A DNA stretch of 64,000 bases. Origin: Pedobacter punctiformis (GTDB lineage Bacteria; Bacteroidota; Bacteroidia; Sphingobacteriales; Sphingobacteriaceae). The DNA is taken from assembly GCF_027213715.1 (NCBI RefSeq), contig NZ_JAPWGM010000003.1:558001-622000 (forward strand), read 5' to 3'. The translations under genes and the position numbers were made by a program. The notes beneath the pieces are model-generated. The model saw only the letters and a program-made list of their open reading frames with translations. It was not told where the DNA came from and did not search any database. Shown piece by piece: positions 18,506-28,210 of this stretch (positions within the stretch are counted from its first letter, which is position 1; the number at the start of each line of letters is the position of its first letter).

Positions 18506-18533
18506 TATATTGTCTTTTTAATATTTTTATGTT

Positions 18534-19781
18534 TTATCTTAATTTCAAGGTTACAATGGTCATAATGGCCAGCATAATTCCGATAATCCAAAACCTGGTT
18601 ACAATTTTAGCCTCGTGATAACCTTTCTTTTGATAATGGTGGTGTAAAGGCGACATCAGGAAAATCCTCCGGCCTTCGCCAAATTTTTTCTTTGTGTATT
18701 TGAAATAGGAAACCTGCATAATTACAGAAACCAGTTCAACCAGGAACAAACCGCATAAAATCGGGATCAAAAGTTCTTTGCGGATCATGATGGCAAAAGC
18801 AGCGATGATTCCTCCAATGGCTAAACTTCCGGTATCGCCCATAAAAACCTGAGCCGGATAGGAATTATACCAAAGAAAGCCAACACATGCCCCAACAAAA
18901 GCACCAGCAAAAATCATGAGCTCTCCCGAATTGGGGATGTACATAATATTGAGGTAATCTGCAATTACCGTGTTACCCGAAACGTAGGCCAAAATTCCGA
19001 GTGTTGTACCAATAATAGCTGATGTTCCTGTTGCCAGCCCATCGATACCATCGGTTATATTAGCCCCGTTTGATACTGCTGTAATAATAAAAACGGTAAA
19101 AGCCAGAAACACAATAAATGCATATTTTTCATAACCATCGCCTAAAAACTTAAGCACCTTTGCATAATCAAACTCATTATTTTTATAAAAAGGCATATTG
19201 GTTTTAGTCGATTTTACATCCTGCGTATAATAGAATGTTTCGCCTTTCTGACGCAAAACCATCGGTGCTGCCGAGGTATTTTTAACATTATCCTGAACGG
19301 TTTCTCTAACAACAATGTTAGGATTGAAATACATCGTCCAGCCAATAATTAAGCCCAAACCTACCTGACCAACCACTTTAAAACGACCGGCTAGACCTTC
19401 TTTATTCTTTTTAAATACCTTGATATAATCATCAAGGAAACCAATTGCACCCATCCAAATGGTGGTTACAATCATCAGGATAACATAAACATTGGTAATA
19501 TTGGCGAATAAGATTGTTGGGATCAAAATACCAAGCAAAATCATAATACCACCCATAGTTGGCGTACCTTGTTTTTGCATTTGCCCTTCCAGACCTAAGT
19601 TCCTAACCGTTTCTCCAACCTGCATTTTATGCAGAAAATCGATAATTCTACGGCCATATACGGTTGTAATAATTAAAGAAAGGATAATAGAAATAGAGGC
19701 ACGGAAAGTAATGTATTGAAACAACCTTAATCCGGGTATATCGTAGTGCTTATGCAGGTATTCGAATAATAAATATAACAT
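18534..19781 (-). CDS. mraY: Phospho-N-acetylmuramoyl-pentapeptide transferase
   Basis: MraY moves phospho-MurNAc-pentapeptide to undecaprenyl phosphate to make lipid I. The 415-residue integral membrane protein has about ten membrane segments and the family signatures [11 protein letters not shown] (about residues 72-82), [12 protein letters not shown] (about 114-125), [12 protein letters not shown] (about 240-251), [13 protein letters not shown] (about 311-323) and the [11 protein letters not shown] loop. It is about 50 residues longer than E. coli MraY because of a soluble insert near residues 165-210, which I believe is normal in Bacteroidota. It is 4 bp after murE. Confidence 0.96.
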   Translation of the reverse strand: MLYLLFEYLHKHYDIPGLRLFQYITFRASISIILSLIITTVYGRRIIDFLHKMQVGETVRNLGLEGQMQKQGTPTMGGIMILLGILIPTILFANITNVYVILMIVTTIWMGAIGFLDDYIKVFKKNKEGLAGRFKVVGQVGLGLIIGWTMYFNPNIVVRETVQDNVKNTSAAPMVLRQKGETFYYTQDVKSTKTNMPFYKNNEFDYAKVLKFLGDGYEKYAFIVFLAFTVFIITAVSNGANITDGIDGLATGTSAIIGTTLGILAYVSGNTVIADYLNIMYIPNSGELMIFAGAFVGACVGFLWYNSYPAQVFMGDTGSLAIGGIIAAFAIMIRKELLIPILCGLFLVELVSVIMQVSYFKYTKKKFGEGRRIFLMSPLHHHYQKKGYHEAKIVTRFWIIGIMLAIMTIVTLKLR

Positions 19782-19785
19782 CAGC

Positions 19786-21237
19786 TTAAGGGTTTAGTTG
19801 TTCCATCAATAGTTCTTTATCGTCAAAATGGTTTCTTACCCCATTTATTTCCTGATATTTTTCATGGCCTTTTCCGGCTACAAGAATAATATCTCCGCTT
19901 TGTGCCAAATGGCAAGCGGTTTTTATAGCTTCCTTTCTATCCAAAATGGATATCGTTTTACGTTTATTTGTTGGCGATACACCGGCTTCCATTTCGGTAA
20001 TAATACTTTGCGGATCTTCAGTGCGTGGATTATCGGATGTAAGGATTACTTTATCACTCCAATCGCAGGCAACCTGAGCCATAATCGGGCGTTTTGTTTT
20101 ATCACGATCGCCACCGCAGCCAATTACTGTAATCACCTGTTCCGTTCCTTTACGGATATTTGCAATGGTGCTCAATACGTTTTGTACCGCATCAGGCGTG
20201 TGTGCATAATCTACAATACCAATAATATGATCTGCAGAAGTAATGTAATCGAAACGACCCTCTGCACCACTCAAACGACTTAACAGAGTTAAAACCTTAA
20301 GTTTATCCTGCTCCAGCAGAATGGCTGTTCCGTAAACGGCAAGCAAATTATATGCGTTAAAAGAACCCACCAATTTGAAGTAAACATCTTCATTATCAAT
20401 ATCCAGGTGTAAACCACTAAATTGGTTTTCTATAATTTTTGCTTTAAAATCTGCCAGTTGTTTTAGCGCATAAGTCTTTTTATGAGCCTTTGTATTTTGC
20501 AACATGACCATACCGTTTTTATCATCGATATTGGTCAATGCAAAAGCAGATTTAGGTAAACCATCAAAAAATGCTTTTTTGGCTTTTAAATAACTGTCGA
20601 AGGTTTTGTGAAAATCTAAATGATCGTGTGTTAAATTAGAAAAAACGCCACCAGCAAATGTTAAACCTTCAATACGGTGTTGCGAAACCGCATGCGAGCT
20701 TACTTCCATAAAACAATAGTCGCAGCCGGCATTAACCATCTCCTTTAATAAAGCATTTAATGCAATTGGATTAGGCGTGGTATGCGTAGCCGGAACTACA
20801 ACATCATGAATATAATTTTCAACAGTAGACAGCAAACCTGTTTTATAACCCAGATCTTTAAACAACTTAAATAAAATGGTTGCAATAGTTGTTTTACCAT
20901 TTGTTCCGGTAATGCCAATCAGTTTTAAGGATGCCGAAGGGTTTCCGAAAAAGTTACCGGACATAATTCCAAGGGCTACTGAAGAATTTTGAACTTTTAC
21001 ATAGGTAACTTCAGAATCAATATTTTCAGGTAAAACCTCGCAAACAATTACCGCAGCTCCCATACCAATTGTTTGACCGATATAAGTATGTGCGTCAACC
21101 GCAGTACCAACGATGGCAAAGAAAACATCGTCTTTTTCTATTTTACGGGAATCAAAATTTAGCGCATGAATACTTCTATCGGTTTTGCCAACCAATTCTT
21201 GTATTGTTACACCATAAAGTAAATCCTGTAATTTCAT
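19786..21237 (-). CDS. murE: UDP-MurNAc-L-Ala-D-Glu--meso-diaminopimelate ligase
   Basis: MurE adds the third residue of the stem peptide. The 483-residue protein has the P-loop [12 protein letters not shown] (about residues 109-120) and, near residue 400, the SDNPRTED block; DNPR is the signature of enzymes that use meso-diaminopimelate rather than lysine. This matches dapA elsewhere in the window. The next step, MurF, is not encoded in this cluster. The start is ATG at 21237, 74 bp after ftsI. Confidence 0.96.
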   Translation of the reverse strand: MKLQDLLYGVTIQELVGKTDRSIHALNFDSRKIEKDDVFFAIVGTAVDAHTYIGQTIGMGAAVIVCEVLPENIDSEVTYVKVQNSSVALGIMSGNFFGNPSASLKLIGITGTNGKTTIATILFKLFKDLGYKTGLLSTVENYIHDVVVPATHTTPNPIALNALLKEMVNAGCDYCFMEVSSHAVSQHRIEGLTFAGGVFSNLTHDHLDFHKTFDSYLKAKKAFFDGLPKSAFALTNIDDKNGMVMLQNTKAHKKTYALKQLADFKAKIIENQFSGLHLDIDNEDVYFKLVGSFNAYNLLAVYGTAILLEQDKLKVLTLLSRLSGAEGRFDYITSADHIIGIVDYAHTPDAVQNVLSTIANIRKGTEQVITVIGCGGDRDKTKRPIMAQVACDWSDKVILTSDNPRTEDPQSIITEMEAGVSPTNKRKTISILDRKEAIKTACHLAQSGDIILVAGKGHEKYQEINGVRNHFDDKELLMEQLNP

Positions 21238-21311
21238 ATTTTTAATTTTGAATGAATGAATTTTGAATCAATGGCCTTAATACCCTATAATTCAACTAAT
21301 TCCATCATTTA

Positions 21312-23411
21312 CTATTCTAACATTATTTCTACACCCAAACCCTTGCCCACTCTTGTTCCGGCCAGTACAGATTGAGTAACTACTTTTCCTGAGCCAATTA
21401 CCTTTGTTTTTAATCCGGCATTCCCTAAAAGATATAAGGCATCTTTTAAACCCATACCGGCAACATTTGGCATCACTCCTTTATGCTCATTGTTTTCCTG
21501 AAACACGGTACCTGCACTGGTATCAATGGTATTATAATATTCGGATTTAGAAGCAAAAAGTGGCTTAAATCCAAATGCTTTATATACTTTTTGAGTGGCC
21601 TTACTTTGTCCGGCTTTAGTTGGCGGATTACCAGTATTGCCCACCAAACGGGTAGGTACATCATTATACATTTGCATATCGCTGGCATAAATACGGTCAG
21701 CAATCTCTCTAAAAACCGGCCCCGAAACCAAAGCACCATAATAGCCACCTCTGGGATCGTTAATTACAACAATCATTGAATACTTTGGCTTGTCGGCAGG
21801 AAAATACCCCACAAATGAAGCCTGATATTGTTTATTTGCTTTATAACCTTTATTAGCATCAGCCACTTGCGCTGTACCGGTTTTACCAGCTATTTTATAC
21901 AAAGGATTATAAACATATTGCTTACCACTACCCTCTATAACTACACCTTCGAGCATGTTTTTGATTTTGCTTAATGTAACATCCGAACAGATTTTTGGAT
22001 TAATTACACGTGCCTTAAACTGCTCAATAGGGTTACCCAGTCTTCTGATCTCTTTTACAAAAATTGGCGCTATGTATTTTCCGTTGTTAGCTACAGCATT
22101 ATAAAATGATAACATTTTCAACGGCGTTAATTGCATTTCATAACCATAAGCCATTTGTGGCAAAGTCATGTTTTTGTTCCAGCTTTTATTTTTTGGGCTT
22201 TTAATAACTGGCTGTGCTTCACCCGGAATTTGCAAAACCATTTTTTCGTTCAGGTGCCAATCGTATAAATGATCGGTAAATTTAGATTGATCATCTTTAT
22301 ATCTATTGTTAACTAAATAAGCAACAGCGGCATTAGAAGATTGTTCAAAAGCCTTTTTAACCGTAACCGTACCAATACTTCCGTGAGAATCCTTAATCGT
22401 ATGACCGGGAATCTGATAGGTTCCGGTTCCTACTAAAGTTCCGGTATCAACCAGTTTATCCTCAAGTAAGGCCATATAAGATGCCAGTTTAAAGGTGGAA
22501 CCAGGATCCTGATTACCTGCTATTGCATAATTAAATTGTTCTTTGTAAACACCCTCTGAGACCTTTGAGAAATTGGCTACCGCTCTAACTTCACCGGTTG
22601 CAACTTCCATTACAATCACTGCACCGTGATCGGCCTGGTATTTAATCAACTGCTTTTCTAAGGCACTTTGTGCCAAATCCTGCATATTGATGTCAATGGT
22701 CGAAATAATATCCGCTCCATCTTTTGGCGCAACCTCTGCCTCCTCATTAACCGGAATGTAAACGCCACCAGCAATACGCTGCATTAGCCTTTTTCCGGTT
22801 TCACCGTTAATGTATTCTTTGTAAGCGCCTTCTAAACCAACACCATTTTTTACATTTTCATTTTTATACCCAATGGTACGTGCCGCAAGTGCTTTAAATG
22901 GCAAAATGCGCTTGTTTTGCTGCACAGCAATTAAACCACCACTAAATTTGCCAATGTTATACAAAGGAAAAGTTCTGATCGTTTTCAAGTCAGCATAACC
23001 TACTTTACGGTGAATCAATAAATAACGGGCGCTATCCTGGCGTGCTGTGCGCAGGTAACGTGCATATTCTTTAGGTGTTTTATCCTGGAATAACTGAGCT
23101 AACCTCATTCCTAAAGAATCGACTTTCTCATTAAAAATTTTATCATCCTGAATTCCACCGGCGTACATGTCCATACGCAACTCGTATTCAGGAACAGAGG
23201 TTGCCAGTAAACTTCCGTCGTTAGAATAAATGTTGCCACGGGTGGCCTCAACATTTACATACCTTGTAGAAAGACTATCTGCCATAGCTTTCCATTTATG
23301 CCCCTGTACAAATTGTACCTGCCCAAGGCGAAGAAATACCGCCAAAGCAAAAAGCACAATTAAGCCAAATGCCAGATATACACGAAGCAATATGTTTGCT
23401 CTAATATTCAT
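21312..23411 (-). CDS. ftsI: Septal transpeptidase (penicillin-binding protein 3) with PASTA domain
   Basis: FtsI cross-links septal peptidoglycan. The 699-residue protein has one N-terminal membrane segment (about residues 5-25), a pedestal domain, and a transpeptidase domain with the active-site serine in DPGSTFK (near 303), SSNAA (near 356) and KTGTAQV (near 507). A PASTA domain follows (about 640-699, with PNVAGMGLKDALYLL). PASTA on the division PBP is usual in Bacteroidota. I place the start at ATG 23411, which overlaps the preceding gene by 11 bp, rather than the in-frame TTG at 23423. Confidence 0.95.
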   Translation of the reverse strand: MNIRANILLRVYLAFGLIVLFALAVFLRLGQVQFVQGHKWKAMADSLSTRYVNVEATRGNIYSNDGSLLATSVPEYELRMDMYAGGIQDDKIFNEKVDSLGMRLAQLFQDKTPKEYARYLRTARQDSARYLLIHRKVGYADLKTIRTFPLYNIGKFSGGLIAVQQNKRILPFKALAARTIGYKNENVKNGVGLEGAYKEYINGETGKRLMQRIAGGVYIPVNEEAEVAPKDGADIISTIDINMQDLAQSALEKQLIKYQADHGAVIVMEVATGEVRAVANFSKVSEGVYKEQFNYAIAGNQDPGSTFKLASYMALLEDKLVDTGTLVGTGTYQIPGHTIKDSHGSIGTVTVKKAFEQSSNAAVAYLVNNRYKDDQSKFTDHLYDWHLNEKMVLQIPGEAQPVIKSPKNKSWNKNMTLPQMAYGYEMQLTPLKMLSFYNAVANNGKYIAPIFVKEIRRLGNPIEQFKARVINPKICSDVTLSKIKNMLEGVVIEGSGKQYVYNPLYKIAGKTGTAQVADANKGYKANKQYQASFVGYFPADKPKYSMIVVINDPRGGYYGALVSGPVFREIADRIYASDMQMYNDVPTRLVGNTGNPPTKAGQSKATQKVYKAFGFKPLFASKSEYYNTIDTSAGTVFQENNEHKGVMPNVAGMGLKDALYLLGNAGLKTKVIGSGKVVTQSVLAGTRVGKGLGVEIMLE

Positions 23412-23823
23412 CGCTTTTAACAATTATTTTTTTTGGTGGCTCAATTAGTTCTTTTATTCCAAGGGTATCTACCTTTTTAGCAACCTCTGTTAATTTGCTT
23501 TTAAACATAAGGTCGGCTTTTAAAGATTTATACTCCCATCTTAATTCTTTTACTTCTTTATTTAATTTATCAATGCGGCGCACATTATTTACCGCAAAGT
23601 GGCTGTTAGCAATATAAATCATACCCAACAAAGCCAAAAAACACAAATAAGGCAAAGCATTTGTTGCGGCTTCTTTGGTTACTAATCCATCATTAAAAAG
23701 CTTGCTGATAAATGAATTGCTATCCATTTTTTCTTCAGCAGTTTTTGGCCTTTTGGGAGGTGCCTTTAACTCTGGTTCAGGTCCTAATTCCTCTTCTTCT
23801 ATATCTTCCCTAAACCTGTTCAT
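23401..23823 (-). CDS. FtsL-like bitopic division protein
   Basis: The 140-residue protein occupies the ftsL position between rsmH and ftsI. It has an acidic, Pro-rich cytoplasmic N-terminus (residues 1-45), one membrane segment (about 52-72, YLCFLALLGMIYIANSH) and a short coiled-coil-like periplasmic part. Sequence similarity among FtsL proteins is low, so the call relies on topology and position. The stop and start overlap with rsmH is ATGA, and with ftsI is 11 bp, so translation is coupled. Confidence 0.8.
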   Translation of the reverse strand: MNRFREDIEEEELGPEPELKAPPKRPKTAEEKMDSNSFISKLFNDGLVTKEAATNALPYLCFLALLGMIYIANSHFAVNNVRRIDKLNKEVKELRWEYKSLKADLMFKSKLTEVAKKVDTLGIKELIEPPKKIIVKSDEY

Positions 23824-24725
23824 ATTTTTTCTGCAATTCTTAATTTTGCACTTCTGGCTCTGTTATTCTGCGCTATTTCTTCATCAGTTGCCACAATTGC
23901 CTTACGGGTAATTACATTAAAAGGCTTTTGCTGGTTACCAAAAAAATCTTTATCTACCTCGCCCTGAAATTTCCCTTTAGCCATGAAGTTTTTAACCGGC
24001 CTGTCTTCTAATGAATGATAAGACATCACCACCAAACGACCTTCAGGCTTTAAAACATCTGCGGTTTGCAATAGAAAATCTTCCAGAACACGCATTTCAG
24101 CGTTTACTTCTATGCGTAAAGCCTGAAACACCTGAGCCAGATATTTATTCTCCTTCCCTTTTGGGATAAAGCTTGAGATAGCAGATTTAAAACTATCAAT
24201 ATCAGTAAAAGGCTTATCTAAACGGGCCGTAACTACAGCACGGGCTAAAGATTTTGCATTTTTAACTTCACCATAAATGCCAAAAATTTTATGCAATTCG
24301 GCTTCCGGATAGGTATTTAAAACTTCGGCAGCAGTTAACTTCCCGTGCTGATCCATACGCATATCCAAATCGGCATTATAACGGATGGAAAAACCGCGTT
24401 CGGCCTGATCAAACTGATGCGATGAAACACCAAGATCAGCCAGAATACCATCAACCTGCCTGAAACCTTTTAAGCGAAGGTTATTTTTAAGAAATCCAAA
24501 ATTCTGATCAATAAAAATAAACCGTTCATCTGCCGGGATATTCTTTTGCGCATCAAGATCCTGATCAAAAGCAATTAACCTGCCTTTAGATCCTAAATGT
24601 TTTAAAATTTCTTTTGAATGACCTCCTCCACCGAAAGTAACGTCAACATAAACCCCATCAGGCTTAATATTTAAACCATCAATGCAAGGCTGCAACATCA
24701 CCGGTACATGATAACTATTCTCCAT
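23820..24725 (-). CDS. rsmH: 16S rRNA (cytosine-1402-N4)-methyltransferase
   Basis: RsmH (MraW) methylates N4 of C1402 in the ribosomal P site. The 301-residue protein has the SAM motif VDVTFGGGGHSKEIL (near residues 24-38), ADLGVSSHQFDQAERGFS and the C-terminal MSYHSLEDRPVKNF (near 230). I take the ATG at 24725, since AAGGAG lies 7-8 nt before it and the alternative GTG at 24746 adds only charged residues. It overlaps mraZ by 11 bp. Confidence 0.95.
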   Translation of the reverse strand: MENSYHVPVMLQPCIDGLNIKPDGVYVDVTFGGGGHSKEILKHLGSKGRLIAFDQDLDAQKNIPADERFIFIDQNFGFLKNNLRLKGFRQVDGILADLGVSSHQFDQAERGFSIRYNADLDMRMDQHGKLTAAEVLNTYPEAELHKIFGIYGEVKNAKSLARAVVTARLDKPFTDIDSFKSAISSFIPKGKENKYLAQVFQALRIEVNAEMRVLEDFLLQTADVLKPEGRLVVMSYHSLEDRPVKNFMAKGKFQGEVDKDFFGNQQKPFNVITRKAIVATDEEIAQNNRARSAKLRIAEKI

Positions 24726-25182
24726 CTGCAGCTCCTTTCTTTCCACCCATCACTTCCTCTGCCAGATTAGCAAAGTTTTCAGGCTCATTATCAAGTAAAT
24801 CATCGTAAGCCGATTTAGCCCAAACTTCAATTTTATTAAACTGACAAGCTAAAACAACATCACCACTGATGCCGGCAAATTCCAATAAAGATTTCGGCAA
24901 CAATACACGTCCGGAAGCATCAAGCGTTAACTCGGATGCACCACGTGTAAAAAAGCGGATAAATTCACGGGTTTTCTTTTCGTACTGATTTAACTTACTT
25001 AAATCGGCTACAATTTCATCCCATACTTTTTTTGGATAAATAACCAGATGTTTCTCAAAACCACGGTTAATTACCAATCCATCACGCTCCGCTTCAGGCA
25101 ATTGCTTCTTAAGCGAAGCAGGCACCATAAGGCGGCCTTTCGCGTCAAGTTTACAATCAAATTCTCCTAAAAGTTGAGTCAT
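24715..25182 (-). CDS. mraZ: Transcriptional regulator MraZ
   Basis: MraZ is a ring-forming protein with two SpoVT-AbrB domains that binds repeats upstream of its own operon and controls the dcw cluster. The 155 residues show the two repeats: GEFDCKLDAKGRLMVPASLK (about residues 6-25) and ELTLDASGRVLLPKSL (about 79-94). It is the first gene of the cluster, and three GTGGTA boxes lie 45-70 bp upstream of its ATG. Confidence 0.95.
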   Translation of the reverse strand: MTQLLGEFDCKLDAKGRLMVPASLKKQLPEAERDGLVINRGFEKHLVIYPKKVWDEIVADLSKLNQYEKKTREFIRFFTRGASELTLDASGRVLLPKSLLEFAGISGDVVLACQFNKIEVWAKSAYDDLLDNEPENFANLAEEVMGGKKGAADGE

Positions 25183-25209
25183 AGTGGTATCTACACTTTT
25201 TATGTAGTG

Positions 25210-25217
25210 TAAAAGTA
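25210..25217 (-). promoter_or_regulatory. Possible -7 element of the dcw cluster promoter
   Basis: Minus-strand TACTTTTA differs from TAnnTTTG by one base. It lies just downstream of the MraZ-type boxes. No clear -33 TTG is present. This is a weak call. Confidence 0.3.
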
Positions 25218-25225
25218 AATAGTTC

Positions 25226-25251
25226 TACCACATTTTACCACTTTTTACCAC
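25226..25251 (-). promoter_or_regulatory. Probable MraZ operator: three GTGGTA boxes at 10-bp period
   Basis: On the minus strand GTGGTA occurs at 25251-25246, 25241-25236 and 25231-25226, each followed by an A-rich 4-nt spacer, so they fall on the same DNA face. Known MraZ operators are short G-rich repeats at 10-bp spacing before mraZ. A fourth copy in opposite orientation is at 25184-25189, next to the start codon. Confidence 0.8.
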
Positions 25252-25314
25252 AAAAAAGTTTTCAACACCTCTTTTCTCCCACCAGACCGCTAAAAAAGTG
25301 CAGCAAAGTACAAT

Positions 25315-25354
25315 AAAAAAACCGCCAAATCGATATCAATTTGGCGGTTTTTAA
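25315..25354 (-). terminator. Terminator after pgk
   Basis: A perfect 10-bp stem ACCGCCAAAT with ATTTGGCGGT, with an A-run on the left and a T-run on the right. It separates pgk from the dcw cluster promoter. Confidence 0.88.
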
Positions 25355-25412
25355 AAAGCTGGAGCTTTAAAAGCCAATAAAAATAAATTTTATCGACCTG
25401 ATATTAAATTAG

Positions 25413-26606
25413 TTATTCATTAATTGCTTTTACACCTGGCAATTCTTTTCCTTCCATATATTCTAACAAAGCACCACCCCCGGTAGAAACGTAGCTTACT
25501 TCATCTTCCAAACCGAATTTCGCAATTGCAGCGGCAGAATCTCCACCTCCAATTAGCGAAAATGCACCATTATTTCTGGTTGCCGCCACTACTGCCTCAG
25601 CAACAGCTTTAGTGCCAGCCTGGAAGTTTTCCATTTCGAAAACACCCATTGGGCCATTCCACAATAAAGTTTTAGATTTTTTAATAACGTCTTCAAATAA
25701 AGCAACGGATTTTGGACCGATATCCAGGCCCATCCAGTCTGCAGGAATTTGACCAGAATCCACATCTTTTTTAGCTGCATCGTTCGCAAATTTATCTGCA
25801 ATAACCGTATCAACAGGTAAAATTAAATTCACACCCTTTGCTTTAGCTTTTTCTATTAATTCTAACGAAAGTTCTTGTTTATCAGCTTCTAAAAGTGAAG
25901 TACCGATTTCTCCTCCCTGCGCCTTTGCAAAGGTATAAGCCATACCACCACCAATAATCAGATTATCTACTTTTTCTAATAATTTCTCGATTAAAAGAAT
26001 TTTATCAGAAACTTTTGCCCCACCCATAATTGCCGTAAATGGTCTTTCAGGATGATTCAGGATTTTTTCAGCATTTGCAACTTCAGCAGCCATTAAATAC
26101 CCGAAATATTTGGCGTCAGGGAAAAACTGAGCAATTACCGCTGTTGAAGCATGTGCACGGTGAGCGGTTCCGAAAGCATCGTTCACATAAACATCACCCA
26201 GCTTAGATAATTTTTCAGCAAAAGCAACATCGCCTTTCTCTTCTTCTTTGTAAAAACGAAGATTTTCTAATAATAAAACTTCTCCGGGAAATAAATTTTT
26301 AGCCTGATTGACGGCACTTTCACCGATGCAATCATCTGCAAATTTCACTTCCAGGTCCAACATACGTGAAAGATCTCCAAGTATGTGTTTTAATGAATAT
26401 TTATCTGTAGGACCATCTTTAGGGCGACCTAAATGCGACATTAAAACCACTGAACCGCCATCATTTAAAATTTTAGTAATGGTTGGCAAGGCAGCACGCA
26501 TTCTTTTATCATCTGTAATTTTAAAATCTGCATCTAAAGGCACATTAAAATCTACCCGAATCAACGCTTTTTTATCCTTAAAGTTTAACTGGTCTATCGT
26601 TTTCAT
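25413..26606 (-). CDS. pgk: Phosphoglycerate kinase
   Basis: Pgk transfers phosphate from 1,3-bisphosphoglycerate to ADP in glycolysis. The 397-residue protein has the substrate motif [17 protein letters not shown] near residues 17-33, [11 protein letters not shown], the GGAKVSDKI block (about 195-203) and the C-terminal nucleotide-binding [13 protein letters not shown] (about 352-364). It follows the GNAT gene by 16 bp and completes a gap-GNAT-pgk operon of consecutive glycolytic enzymes. Confidence 0.97.
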   Translation of the reverse strand: MKTIDQLNFKDKKALIRVDFNVPLDADFKITDDKRMRAALPTITKILNDGGSVVLMSHLGRPKDGPTDKYSLKHILGDLSRMLDLEVKFADDCIGESAVNQAKNLFPGEVLLLENLRFYKEEEKGDVAFAEKLSKLGDVYVNDAFGTAHRAHASTAVIAQFFPDAKYFGYLMAAEVANAEKILNHPERPFTAIMGGAKVSDKILLIEKLLEKVDNLIIGGGMAYTFAKAQGGEIGTSLLEADKQELSLELIEKAKAKGVNLILPVDTVIADKFANDAAKKDVDSGQIPADWMGLDIGPKSVALFEDVIKKSKTLLWNGPMGVFEMENFQAGTKAVAEAVVAATRNNGAFSLIGGGDSAAAIAKFGLEDEVSYVSTGGGALLEYMEGKELPGVKAINE

Positions 26607-26622
26607 ATATTTTATTTTGTGA

Positions 26623-27054
26623 TTATTTTAAGTTTAATTTCATTTCGTAATGGAAGCCGATCCCGGGAATATCAAATTCAGGTGAATCTGTTGAAAAACC
26701 TAATTTCTTATAAAAAGATGCCGCACTGGAGCGTGCATTACACCATAAATAATCTATTTGATACTCTTTTAAGTAATCAACAGCAAAAAGAATAAGCGCT
26801 GCTCCATAACCTCTTCCATTAAAATCGGGATGCGTGGCCATACCCCGCAGTTGGTATCCGCTGCCCATATCAGGAAAAAAATCATTTTTCATGAAACTGG
26901 CGATTGATCTGATCTGGTCGTCGGCAACAAAACCGAGATGGAAAGTATCATATCGATCATCTCCTTCAAAAACGCATGCTGAAAAGGGTTTCCCATTGCG
27001 CAACACCAAACTTCTTAAAGGCAATACTTCTTCCGGCTGGATAAATTTGACCAT
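26623..27054 (-). CDS. GNAT-family N-acetyltransferase
   Basis: The 143-residue protein has the GNAT acetyl-CoA-binding loop in [20 protein letters not shown] (about residues 67-86: R-G-M-A, then the GRGYGAAL pyrophosphate loop) and a C-terminal YKKLGF motif (about 113-118). It probably acetylates a small molecule or a protein amine; the substrate is unknown. It lies between gap (10 bp) and pgk (16 bp), so it is co-transcribed with both. Confidence 0.88.
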   Translation of the reverse strand: MVKFIQPEEVLPLRSLVLRNGKPFSACVFEGDDRYDTFHLGFVADDQIRSIASFMKNDFFPDMGSGYQLRGMATHPDFNGRGYGAALILFAVDYLKEYQIDYLWCNARSSAASFYKKLGFSTDSPEFDIPGIGFHYEMKLNLK

Positions 27055-27064
27055 TTCTCTTAAT

Positions 27065-28060
27065 TTACACTTCTTTTGTTGCTTCTATCTTTTTAATTAA
27101 ATCAATCAGGCGGCTGCTGTAACCGTATTCATTATCGTACCAACCCACCACTTTAACTAAATCTCCAACAATTGAAGTCAGCTGTGCATCAAATATACAA
27201 GAATGCGGGTTATCTATAATATCAACGGATACGATTGGATCTTCAGTATACTCCAGTACGGTTTTCAATTCTCCTTCCGCAGCTTTTTTAAATGCTGCAT
27301 TAATTTCTGCAACAGATGTTTTTTGCTTTAAAAGACAAGTAAAATCTGTTAAAGAGCCATTTAAAACAGGAACCCGGATTCCTGCTCCTCCTAAACGACC
27401 ATCTAATTCAGGAAAAATATGTGTTATTGCTTTTGCCGCTCCTGTTGTAGTTGGAATAATCGACGATGAGGCCGCTCTGGCCCTGCGCAAATCCTTATGG
27501 TTGGCGTCATGAAGATTCTGATCGCCCGTCATAGAATGGATAGTGGTAATATAACCTTCCTCAACTCCCCAGTTATCATTTAAAATTTTAATCATGGGCG
27601 CAATGTTGTTGGTTGTACAACTTGCATTAGATAAAATTGGACTACTTAAATCTAATAACTGATCATTTACACCTAAAACGACCATTGGGATATCTTCAGC
27701 AGCCGGGGCAGATATCAAAACCTGTTTAGCACCTGAGGTTAAATGTTTCTGAGCAGATTCACGATTTAAGTTTTTACCTGTACAATCTATTACTAAATCT
27801 ACCCTTAGTGCTTCCCACGGAAGTTCATCGGCATTTTTAATTGCAAAAACAGGAATAGAAGTTTCATTAATCAGAATAGCATCGGGTGCGGCATTGATCT
27901 GCCCTTTAAAAACACCATGAACGGTGTCGTACTTAAAAAGATGGGCCATTGTTTTAGCATCAGCTAAATCATTAATCGCTACAACCTCAAAACCTTCGGC
28001 TAATGCCAAACGCAAAAATGTTCTGCCTATCCTTCCGAAACCATTAATTGCCAGTCTCAT
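27065..28060 (-). CDS. gap: Glyceraldehyde-3-phosphate dehydrogenase, type I
   Basis: The 331-residue enzyme oxidises glyceraldehyde-3-phosphate with NAD+. It has the NAD motif INGFGRIGR (residues 4-12), an Asp in AINDLAD that favours NAD over NADP, the catalytic cysteine in SNASCTTNN (near 145-153) and the catalytic His in TIHSMTGDQ. I start at ATG 28060 (MRLAINGFG); the 7-residue upstream extension would cross the promoter. A sugar-phosphate relative such as erythrose-4-phosphate dehydrogenase is possible but less likely beside pgk. Confidence 0.93.
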   Translation of the reverse strand: MRLAINGFGRIGRTFLRLALAEGFEVVAINDLADAKTMAHLFKYDTVHGVFKGQINAAPDAILINETSIPVFAIKNADELPWEALRVDLVIDCTGKNLNRESAQKHLTSGAKQVLISAPAAEDIPMVVLGVNDQLLDLSSPILSNASCTTNNIAPMIKILNDNWGVEEGYITTIHSMTGDQNLHDANHKDLRRARAASSSIIPTTTGAAKAITHIFPELDGRLGGAGIRVPVLNGSLTDFTCLLKQKTSVAEINAAFKKAAEGELKTVLEYTEDPIVSVDIIDNPHSCIFDAQLTSIVGDLVKVVGWYDNEYGYSSRLIDLIKKIEATKEV

Positions 28061-28078
28061 TCTTATAAAATTAGAGCG

Positions 28079-28086
28079 CAAAATTA
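28079..28086 (-). promoter_or_regulatory. Candidate -7 element of the gap-GNAT-pgk operon
   Basis: Minus-strand TAATTTTG is a perfect TAnnTTTG match, 18 nt before the gap ATG. A TTTG lies about 25 nt further upstream, slightly beyond the usual spacing. Confidence 0.5.
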
Positions 28087-28210
28087 GTGTTTATTTTGGT
28101 ATTTGACTTGCCAAACCTACTTATTAAGTTAAGCATTTACACTGTTGTGAATTATAGAAATCGGTCGATATGTAAACCATTAAATTACAGCAAATTAAAG
28201 CAAAATCAAA

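Noticed and set aside
19828..20283. Plus-strand open frame of 151 residues opposite murE
   Set aside because: Antisense to a conserved gene, aromatic-rich composition typical of a reversed frame, no recognisable motif.
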